A DNA stretch of 5,633 nucleotides from Actinomycetes bacterium (GTDB lineage Bacteria > Actinomycetota > Actinomycetes > Actinomycetales > Cellulomonadaceae): positions 1-5,633 of the forward strand of contig JAEWYD010000386.1 of NCBI GenBank assembly GCA_023462275.1, read 5' to 3'. Position numbers and translations under genes: made by a program. Under the pieces are notes generated by a model, which ran no database searches, was not told the DNA's origin, and worked only from the letters and a program-made list of their open reading frames with translations. Positions 1 through 4,672 of this stretch are shown here, piece after piece. Numbering within the stretch: the stretch's first letter is position 1; each line of letters opens with the position of its first letter.

Positions 1-29
1 GGCACGCGGGCGAGGTGGCGCCGCGGGCG

Positions 30-1349
30 TCAGGACGTCGTGCAGGTGCTCCCGTTGAGCGCGAACGACGCCGGTGCGCCGCCGTTGCCGGTGTGGCTCG
101 CCTGGTAGCCGATGGTGACCGAGCCGCCCGGCGGGATCTGACCGTTGTAGGACGCGTTCTTCGCCGTCACCTGGCCGCTGGTCGGACTGTAGGTGGCGTT
201 CCAGCCGGAGGTGATGGTCTGGCCACTGGGCACCGTGAACGCGAGGCTCCAGCCGTTCACGGCCGACGACCCGGTGTTGGTGATCGTGAGGTTCGCGGTC
301 AGGCCGGAGTTCCACGCGTTGACGCTGGAGGCCACGCGGCAGGCGCCGGTCGGCGGGGTCGTCGGCGGGGTGGTGGGCGGCGTCGTCGGGGGAGTGGTGG
401 GCGGCGTCGTCGACGTCTGGTCGAGCCCGAAGAAGGCGATCGCCTCGGCCGCCATGCCCGCGCTGGGCAGCGAGTGCCCGGCGCCGGCCACGGTGATCGA
501 CTCGACGCGCGTGGTGCCCGAGGAGTCCGTGTAGCGCTGCCGCGTCCAGCCGCTGTGCGAGGAGTCGGTGGACGACGGTGTCCCGCTGACCCGGTGGACG
601 TTCGTCCACTGGTCGACCTCCATCTGGAGGTTCCGGTAGCTGACGACGGTGTCGGCCGTGCCGTGCCACAGCTGCATCCGCGGGTAGGTGCCGGTGTACC
701 CCGGGTACGCCGACCGCGCCAGGTCGCCCCACTGCTGCGCCGTCTTGGAGTTGGCGCCGGTCGCGCACACGCTGGTCGCGGCCAGGTAGTCGGCCTCGTT
801 CGGGAAGCAGCCGAACGGGACGCCCATGAATGCCGCGCCGGCCTTGAACACGTCCGGGTAGAGGGCGGCGATCGCGTTCGTCATCATGGCGCCCGACGAG
901 CTGCCGGTGACGTAGACGCGGTTCGAGTCACCGTTGTAGTGCTGCTCGGCGTACGTGACCATCGAGACGATCGACTCGGCGTCCGAGCCGCCACCGCGGT
1001 GCTTCGATGCGTCGGAGAAGGTGTCGAAGCAGCCGATCTTGTCCGTCGACGTCGGGTAGATCACGACGAAGCCGTAGCGGTCCGCGAGCGACGCGAACTC
1101 GCTCGACTGGTAGAAGCCCGGCCCGGAGCCGCCGCACGGGTGCAGCGCGACGACGATCGCAGGCTTGGCCTGCACCGTGGTCGGCACGTACACGTACATG
1201 GCGTCGTTGCCGGGGTTGCTGCCGAAGCTGCTCACCTGCGTGAGCGTCGCGGCGGCGGCCGGCGTGGCTACCGCCAGCCCGGCGGCGACGCCGCCGGCCG
1301 CCACCAGTGCTGCGGTCAGCAGCGCGGACGTCTTCTGTCGGAACCCCAT
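30..1349 (-). CDS. Secreted PHB depolymerase/feruloyl esterase-type serine esterase (CE1-like) with C-terminal CBM2
   Basis: 439-residue exported alpha/beta-hydrolase. Residues 1 to about 34 form a Sec signal peptide (basic MGFRQK, hydrophobic Ala-rich core, cleavage near ATPAAAA). The catalytic domain spans about 36-310. It shows the HPCGG segment near residue 70 (oxyanion region), the nucleophile elbow GSSSG with Ser151, a likely acid Asp233 (WHGTADTVV) and a likely base His292 (GAGHS). A Thr/Pro linker (312-335) leads to a family 2 carbohydrate-binding module (337-437). That module has flanking Cys337 and Cys436, usual for a CBM2 disulfide, and Trp346, Trp367 and Trp383 as candidate cellulose-stacking residues. 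The family includes acetylxylan and feruloyl esterases and short-chain polyhydroxyalkanoate depolymerases. The CBM2 makes a plant-wall ester substrate more likely than PHB, but this is inference. ATG at 1349 follows a GAGGGGG Shine-Dalgarno at 5 nt. It has its own upstream region with a CelR-like operator. The gene looks intact. Confidence 0.93.
   Translation of the reverse strand: MGFRQKTSALLTAALVAAGGVAAGLAVATPAAAATLTQVSSFGSNPGNDAMYVYVPTTVQAKPAIVVALHPCGGSGPGFYQSSEFASLADRYGFVVIYPTSTDKIGCFDTFSDASKHRGGGSDAESIVSMVTYAEQHYNGDSNRVYVTGSSSGAMMTNAIAALYPDVFKAGAAFMGVPFGCFPNEADYLAATSVCATGANSKTAQQWGDLARSAYPGYTGTYPRMQLWHGTADTVVSYRNLQMEVDQWTNVHRVSGTPSSTDSSHSGWTRQRYTDSSGTTRVESITVAGAGHSLPSAGMAAEAIAFFGLDQTSTTPPTTPPTTPPTTPPTTPPTGACRVASSVNAWNSGLTANLTITNTGSSAVNGWSLAFTVPSGQTITSGWNATYSPTSGQVTAKNASYNGQIPPGGSVTIGYQASHTGNGGAPASFALNGSTCTTS
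351..410 (-). repeat. Five 12-bp tandem units encoding the TTPP linker
   Basis: Five consecutive 12-nt units each encode Thr-Thr-Pro-Pro in the esterase, joining the catalytic domain to the CBM2. The units differ at synonymous positions. Such linkers are flexible and often O-glycosylated in secreted actinobacterial glycan-degrading enzymes (family knowledge). The repeat could change copy number by slippage without breaking the frame. Confidence 0.85.
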
Positions 1350-1371
1350 ACCTGCCCCCTCGACGGTGCGA

Positions 1372-1385
1372 TGTGAGCGCTCTCG
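1372..1385 (-). promoter_or_regulatory. CelR/CebR-like LacI-family operator
   Basis: On the minus strand this reads CGAGAGCGCTCACA, with a perfect 8-bp core palindrome GAGCGCTC. It matches the known actinobacterial CelR/CebR operator TGGGAGCGCTCCCA at 11 of 14 positions (consensus from memory of Thermobifida and Streptomyces work). It lies 22 bp upstream of the esterase ATG, where a bound repressor could block transcription. In the known systems cellobiose or a related cello-oligosaccharide releases the repressor, which would suit a CBM2-bearing enzyme. No regulator gene is in the window, so the factor is inferred. Confidence 0.55.
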
Positions 1386-1397
1386 TGCGCCCCACCG

Positions 1398-1428
1398 ATC
1401 CTGGGGGCCGGTCTCGCGAACCGTCCAA
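1398..1428 (-). promoter_or_regulatory. Possible promoter of the esterase gene
   Basis: On the minus strand TTGGAC (1423-1428) is followed after 19 nt by CAGGAT (1398-1403), close to the TAGGAT-like -10 common in actinobacteria. The spacer is on the long side and such weak matches occur by chance in GC-rich DNA. If real, the transcript would start near 1391 and the CelR-like operator would lie just downstream of the start point, a typical repressor position. Confidence 0.25.
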
Positions 1429-1437
1429 GGAGCCGAA

Positions 1438-1457
1438 CCGCTGAATCGGTTCAGCGG
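1438..1457 (-). promoter_or_regulatory. 20-bp palindrome: LacI-type operator or terminator hairpin
   Basis: Perfect 8-bp arms (CCGCTGAA / TTCAGCGG) flank a 4-nt centre TCGG. The central 12 bp, TGAATCGGTTCA (1442-1453), has the central CG and TGAA/TTCA half-sites of many LacI-family operators. It sits 92 bp upstream of the esterase start, just above the candidate promoter. It also begins 3 bp after the stop codon of the metallopeptidase gene, so it could instead be that gene's transcription terminator. There is no T-tract after it on the minus strand, which weakens but does not exclude the terminator reading, since many actinobacterial terminators lack one. Confidence 0.5.
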
Positions 1458-1460
1458 CGC

Positions 1461-3851
1461 TCAGGACGCCTTGTCGAGCCGGTAGAGGAACGCCGCCATC
1501 GCCTGCCGCTCGATCGACGTGCCGGGGCGGAACTCGGCTCCCGTCGGGCCGGCCCAGCCGCTGCTGATGCCGCTCGACGACAGCCACGTGATGGCCGCGT
1601 AGAACGGGTGCGCCGTCGTGACGTCGACGAACGGCGACGCCGCCGGCGGGGTGAAGACAGGTTTGCCGGCGAACCGGTAGAGGAACGCGGCCATCGCCTC
1701 GCGGCTCACCGCCTCGCCCGGCCGGAACTGCACCGAGCCGTCCGCCATCGACCAGCCCGTGCTCACGCCGGACTGCGCCAGCCAGGCGATCTCGGCGTAG
1801 AACGGGTCGCCCACGCGCACGTCGGCGAACGGCGACGTCGCGGGAGGCGTGAACGCGGGACGCCCCGCGAGCCGGTAGAGGAAGGCAGCCATGGCCTGCC
1901 GCGAGACCGCGCCGCTCCCGTCGTAGCCCAGCGTGCCGTCGGGCAGCGTGGAGCCGGTGGTGATGCCGGCGGCCCGCATCCAGGCGATGGGTGCGAAGAA
2001 CGGGTGGCCCGGCCAGACGTCGGACAGGCCCGGGTCGGGGGCGTCGGTGACGGTCAGGGTGACCGGGTCCGACATGGTCCGGGTGCCGGCGCCGTCGACG
2101 GCGGAGACGGTCACCGTGTAGGTGCCCGGGTCCAGCGTGAGGCGGCGCGTCGTCGCATCCGCGGCCAGGGCGCGGTCGCGGCCGCCCGCCGTGACGACGT
2201 AGGCCGCCACGCCGGCGCTCGGACCGGGGCCGGTCCACGTCAGCTGCACGGGGTTCGGGTGCGTGCCGGCGGCCGTCGTGATCACGGGCCGCGACGGCGC
2301 GACCGGCGAGCCGCTGACGACCGACGCGGCCGTCGAGTTGCCGGCACGGTCCGTCGCCGTGACGGTGACCGTTCCCGTGGGGGGGACGGCGATGGTCGTG
2401 GACGTCGACCCGGCGGGCACGACGGCAGCCACGCGGCCGTCCACCGCGACCGTGTAGCCGGCCATGCCGACGCCGGCGTCGCTGGCGGGGCTCCACGCGA
2501 TGGTGGCGGTGCTCGGCCACCACCCGCTGCTGGGCCGGGCGATGACGGGCGCCGACGGCGCCGTCGCGTCGAGCTTCCTCGACACGAGCGAGACCGCCGC
2601 GCCTGCGGCGTCGACCCCGAGCACGGCCACGACGTAGTCCGTCCCCGGCACCGCGTACGTGGTGCCCGGCGGCAGGGAGTAGGTCGTGCTGGCGACGGCG
2701 GAGTAGCCGGGCAGGGCGCTGTGCATGTCCAGCAGCTCGGAGTCGTGGTACGCCGAGGTCACCGGGACGCGGTGCACCTGCACACCCACCCGGGTGGGGT
2801 AGCGGGCGTCCGACGCCGGCCGGTAGTCCACGTAGAGCAGGCCCCCGGAGAACGGGATCTTCAGGGCGCGCACGCCGGTGACGGCAGACAGCGGCGCGAG
2901 CGTCGCGGTCACCGCGGCGGACGCCGACGGCGCGACCGTCCGGGCCCACCCGAGCTGGTCCGCCAGGGCGGTGTTCAGCGGTGCCGCCGCTCGGTACAGC
3001 GCCCAGCCCATGACGTCGTCGCCGTCCTCGTAGGACCGGACGGCGCAGCCCGTGTCGGCCCACGGCGCCGGGCCGGTGGCCGTGGTGCACAGGCGCGCGC
3101 TCGCGTGACCGAGCCCGAGCGTGTGGCCGAACTCGTGCGAGAACGTGTCGGAGTAGCCGTAGCCGTTCACCCAGATCGAGCCCTGGCCGATCGTCGCCAG
3201 GCCCACCCACTGGCAGTCGGTGTCCTTGGGGAAGTAAACGACGACGCGGTCGTACGCGCCCCCGCCCACGGCCGGGTTCGCGGCCAGCGCCGAGTTGAAG
3301 ATCGCCGCGGCGTCGCAGCCGGTGGGCGCCGGGATCTGCGCCCACGGGCGCGCCGCGACCGCGCTGGTCGTGACCCGGCCCGCGGACTGCGTTGCCCAGT
3401 AGTCGCCCGCCGTCCGCGCCAGGGCCGCGAGCGTCTCCGGCGTCTGGGCGTCCGGCGCCGTCCAGAAGACCGGGAGGACCGTGATCGTGCCCGTCTGCGC
3501 GACGACCGCGGGCGCCACGTCCGGGGCGGTCGCGGCCGCCGAGGGTGCCACGTCCGCAGCGACGGCGTCGCCCGCCGCGTCCAGCGTGACCGTGACGGCG
3601 TCGCCGGTGCTGGCGGTGTCGGCCGGGACGAGGCCGGTGACGTCGACCAGCGCGCCGTCCACCTCGGCGAACGCGACCATCGTCGTCGCGCCGGCGACGT
3701 CCTCCGCCACGGCCACCTGCAGCGCGCCGGTGACCACCGTCGTCCCCGCGCCGGGGGACGAGGGATCGCCCGTGGCGCCCGCGGCGCCGGCGGGCACGAG
3801 GAGCGCCAGCGCGACGACGGCCGTCAGGGTGGGGCGGTGCGGGTGCTGCAT
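1461..3851 (-). CDS. Secreted metzincin-type zinc metallopeptidase with Ig/Fn3-like domains and three SLH-type repeats
   Basis: 796-residue exported protein. Residues 1 to about 27 form a signal peptide (MQHPHRP, then a hydrophobic Ala/Leu/Val core). Residues about 30-118 are an Ala/Val-rich probable propeptide. The peptidase domain (about 120-305) carries the zinc site HEFGHTLGLGH: His239, His243 and His249 are ligands and Glu240 the catalytic base, with a DDVMG Met-turn at Met281. Four Cys (179, 213, 255, 269) may form disulfides. The pattern resembles M11 gametolysin-like metzincins, though the exact MEROPS family is uncertain. After an intermediate region (about 306-427) come two Ig/Fn3-like beta domains (428-514 and 516-603), the first with the typical SDAGVGMAGYTVAVDG segment. 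Three SLH-type repeats end the protein (608-662, 671-727, 736-792), suggesting non-covalent wall attachment. The substrate is unknown. The frame is open to 3908, but ATG 3851 has GGAGG 6 nt upstream and puts the signal peptide at the N-terminus, so I chose it. It appears monocistronic or loosely linked to its neighbours. Confidence 0.88.
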   Translation of the reverse strand: MQHPHRPTLTAVVALALLVPAGAAGATGDPSSPGAGTTVVTGALQVAVAEDVAGATTMVAFAEVDGALVDVTGLVPADTASTGDAVTVTLDAAGDAVAADVAPSAAATAPDVAPAVVAQTGTITVLPVFWTAPDAQTPETLAALARTAGDYWATQSAGRVTTSAVAARPWAQIPAPTGCDAAAIFNSALAANPAVGGGAYDRVVVYFPKDTDCQWVGLATIGQGSIWVNGYGYSDTFSHEFGHTLGLGHASARLCTTATGPAPWADTGCAVRSYEDGDDVMGWALYRAAAPLNTALADQLGWARTVAPSASAAVTATLAPLSAVTGVRALKIPFSGGLLYVDYRPASDARYPTRVGVQVHRVPVTSAYHDSELLDMHSALPGYSAVASTTYSLPPGTTYAVPGTDYVVAVLGVDAAGAAVSLVSRKLDATAPSAPVIARPSSGWWPSTATIAWSPASDAGVGMAGYTVAVDGRVAAVVPAGSTSTTIAVPPTGTVTVTATDRAGNSTAASVVSGSPVAPSRPVITTAAGTHPNPVQLTWTGPGPSAGVAAYVVTAGGRDRALAADATTRRLTLDPGTYTVTVSAVDGAGTRTMSDPVTLTVTDAPDPGLSDVWPGHPFFAPIAWMRAAGITTGSTLPDGTLGYDGSGAVSRQAMAAFLYRLAGRPAFTPPATSPFADVRVGDPFYAEIAWLAQSGVSTGWSMADGSVQFRPGEAVSREAMAAFLYRFAGKPVFTPPAASPFVDVTTAHPFYAAITWLSSSGISSGWAGPTGAEFRPGTSIERQAMAAFLYRLDKAS
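1476..2030 (-). repeat. Three SLH-type repeats at the C-terminus of the metallopeptidase
   Basis: Three protein repeats share the pattern HPFYxxIxWLxxxGIxxGW...FRPGxxxxRQAMAAFLYR. At DNA level the motif CCGGTAGAGGAA recurs at 1479, 1674 and 1872, so the period is 195 then 198 bp (65 and 66 codons). SLH domains anchor proteins to secondary cell-wall polymers in Firmicutes. Here the usual TRAE-type motif is replaced by SRQA, SREA and ERQA, so the wall ligand in this organism may differ. Confidence 0.8.
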
Positions 3852-3955
3852 GAGCGTCCTCCGGTCGGCGCGGTGGCGCGAGTGGGCGCGAGCGGCGCCC
3901 ATCCGCACCCGTTAGTTCGGCCGACGAGCGCCGCACCTGAAGGGTGGCGGCCCGA
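3852..3955 (-). other. Intergenic leader of the metallopeptidase gene
   Basis: 104 bp between the YcxB-like stop and the metallopeptidase ATG. Apart from the GGAGG near the start codon I see no good -10/-35 pair, no riboswitch fold I recognise and no strong terminator. TTCAGG followed after 19 nt by ACTAAC is the nearest thing to a promoter and is too weak to call. A promoter here, or readthrough from the YcxB-like gene, would both be possible. Confidence 0.35.
3858..3862 (-). promoter_or_regulatory. Ribosome binding site deciding the metallopeptidase start
   Basis: GGAGG on the minus strand lies 6 nt before ATG 3851. The in-frame ATG at 3908 would add 19 mostly basic residues ahead of the signal peptide and has no comparably placed GGAGG, so the 3851 start is preferred. 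Confidence 0.8.
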
Positions 3956-4447
3956 TCAGGCGGCGCGACGCTCCAGCTGGAGCCCGCCGACGAGAGCGTC
4001 GACCGTGCGCCGGCCGGCACGGTCGAACGCCTCCCGGGGGATGAGCACGGCGCTCCTCGTGGCCGGGACGACGCCGGACCACCCGTCCCGACGGCGCCGG
4101 AGCGCGCGGACGTCGGACCACGGAACGGTCAGCACGCCGTCCGGCATCACGACGACGAGGGTGTCGAGCGTGACGACGTACCACCAGGGCCCGGCCGACC
4201 GTCGGCGGTCCCGCCGCCAGGCCCACAGCGGCGCCCACCAGGTCAGCGTCACCAGCGCGACGCCGACGACGCCGCACACCGGCTGCCACACGTTCTGCTC
4301 CGGGTCGGGCAGCAGGGCCAGGCCGATGAGCAGCGCGCCGCCGCCCTCGAGCACGAGCCGCTCGGGCAGCGTCGTCGCGAGGAGCGCCACGGAGCGGTAC
4401 CGCAGGAAGGTCATGCGGCGCACGTCCAGCCGGCCGACCACGCGCAC
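3956..4447 (-). CDS. Small membrane protein with YcxB-like C-terminal domain
   Basis: 163-residue predicted integral membrane protein. Two hydrophobic stretches, about residues 31-47 (EGGGALLIGLALLP) and 56-76 (QPVCGVVGVALVTLTWWAPLW), look like a TM hairpin and are followed by the basic segment RRDRRR. The soluble C-terminal part (about 87-143) reads YVVTLDTLVVVMPDGVLTVPW then SDVRAL and, later, VLIPREAFD. This pattern (strand, turn, PWSDV, and a final IPR-F motif) is that of YcxB-like, PH-fold membrane proteins, which have no established biochemical role. I chose GTG 4447 because GGGAGGAGG lies 7 nt upstream. GTG 4513 and ATG 4414 are in-frame alternatives with poor ribosome binding sites. 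The gene ends 105 bp before the metallopeptidase start on the same strand, with no clear functional link. Its upstream region is interrupted by the IS. Confidence 0.72.
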   Translation of the reverse strand: MRVVGRLDVRRMTFLRYRSVALLATTLPERLVLEGGGALLIGLALLPDPEQNVWQPVCGVVGVALVTLTWWAPLWAWRRDRRRSAGPWWYVVTLDTLVVVMPDGVLTVPWSDVRALRRRRDGWSGVVPATRSAVLIPREAFDRAGRRTVDALVGGLQLERRAA

Positions 4448-4454
4448 GACGCCG

Positions 4455-4463
4455 CCTCCTCCC
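4455..4463 (-). promoter_or_regulatory. Strong ribosome binding site for the YcxB-like gene
   Basis: GGGAGGAGG on the minus strand, 7 nt before GTG 4447, is the best Shine-Dalgarno in this stretch and decides the start. The longer reading from 4513 would place this purine run inside the coding sequence. Confidence 0.75.
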
Positions 4464-4496
4464 GCGTCCGTTGCCTCAGGGTGGGTCCGGATCGGG

Positions 4497-4551
4497 TCAC
4501 GGGCCCTCGTCACGAGCGTAGGCCCGGGCCGCGTCGTCGGCGGGCCCGTGA
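4497..4551. repeat. Perfect 10-bp inverted repeat upstream of the YcxB-like gene
   Basis: TCACGGGCCC (4497-4506) and GGGCCCGTGA (4542-4551) are perfect inverted copies 35 bp apart. The interval contains the 10-bp palindrome GGCCCGGGCC (4521-4530) and the short CTCGT-C-ACGAG hairpin. It could be a terminator for a minus-strand gene beyond the IS, a regulator site for the YcxB-like gene, or chance symmetry in GC-rich DNA. No T-tract is present on either side. Confidence 0.4.
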
Positions 4552-4561
4552 AGGCCGTGGG

Positions 4562-4565
4562 CTAG
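4562..4565. repeat. Left CTAG target-site copy
   Basis: CTAG immediately outside the left IS end, matched by CTAG at 5627-5630. A 4-bp duplication fits best. The 6-bp NCTAGN flanks are GCTAGA on the left and CCTAGC on the right, so they are not identical beyond the core. Confidence 0.65.
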
Positions 4566-4566
4566 A

Positions 4567-4589
4567 TGTAGTTCCCCGGGACGTTGTGA
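4567..4589 (+). repeat. Left terminal inverted repeat of the IS
   Basis: Starts TGTAGTTCCCCG and ends GTTGTGA. It pairs with the right end at 21 of 23 positions; the two differences are at positions 13 (G versus T) and 16 (C versus G). This is the expected transposase-binding end. Confidence 0.88.
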
Positions 4590-4611
4590 TCAGCGTGGCT
4601 CTGGGCAGATG

Positions 4612-4672
4612 ACGAGGACCTCCGGTATCGAGGGGGTTACCACACCGTCCTCGACGACCCGGAGGTCCTCGT
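4612..4672 (+). promoter_or_regulatory. Hairpin enclosing the transposase ribosome binding site and start codon
   Basis: ACGAGGACCTCCGG (4612-4625) is perfectly complementary to CCGGAGGTCCTCGT (4659-4672), a 14-bp stem. Inside it TCGAGG (4628-4633) pairs with CCTCGA (4649-4654), extending the fold through a small internal loop. The 3' arm contains the GGAGG ribosome binding site (4661-4665) and the first two bases of the GTG start (4671). RNA reading in from outside the IS would fold and hide the start, whereas RNA starting inside the 5' arm or loop would not. IS10 and IS50 use this kind of protection; its operation here is inferred. Confidence 0.75.

Noticed and set aside
1..29. Possible terminator hairpin after the esterase stop
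   Set aside because: Only a 5-bp symmetric stem (CGCGG/CCGCG) can be drawn and the region is cut by the window edge, so it cannot be supported.
351..410. Short regular repeats that could suggest a CRISPR or satellite array
   Set aside because: Period 12, no spacers, in frame, encoding the Thr-Thr-Pro-Pro linker of the esterase.
15..1376. 453-codon open frame on the plus strand opposite the esterase
   Set aside because: Arg/Gly/Val-rich with no recognisable domain. The opposite strand has signal peptide, catalytic motifs and CBM2.
3852..3908. 19-codon N-terminal extension of the metallopeptidase from ATG 3908
   Set aside because: It would put a basic, non-hydrophobic stretch before the signal peptide. 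ATG 3851 has GGAGG at 6 nt.
3481..3915. 144-codon plus-strand frame rich in Ala/Thr/Val/Ser opposite the metallopeptidase N-terminus
   Set aside because: Composition mirrors the Ala/Val-rich propeptide and signal peptide coding on the opposite strand; there is no ribosome binding site or motif.
928..4020. 1030-codon open frame on the minus strand
   Set aside because: Out of frame with the metallopeptidase and esterase over its whole length, extremely Arg-rich, and it crosses both intergenic gaps. The HEFGH and SLH motifs are in the other frame.
1608..4565. 985-codon open frame on the plus strand antisense to the metallopeptidase and the YcxB-like gene
   Set aside because: Its translation is an Arg/Gly/Ala/Val-rich low-complexity string with no domain, typical of an antisense frame in very GC-rich DNA. 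It overlaps two genes with clear motifs on the other strand.
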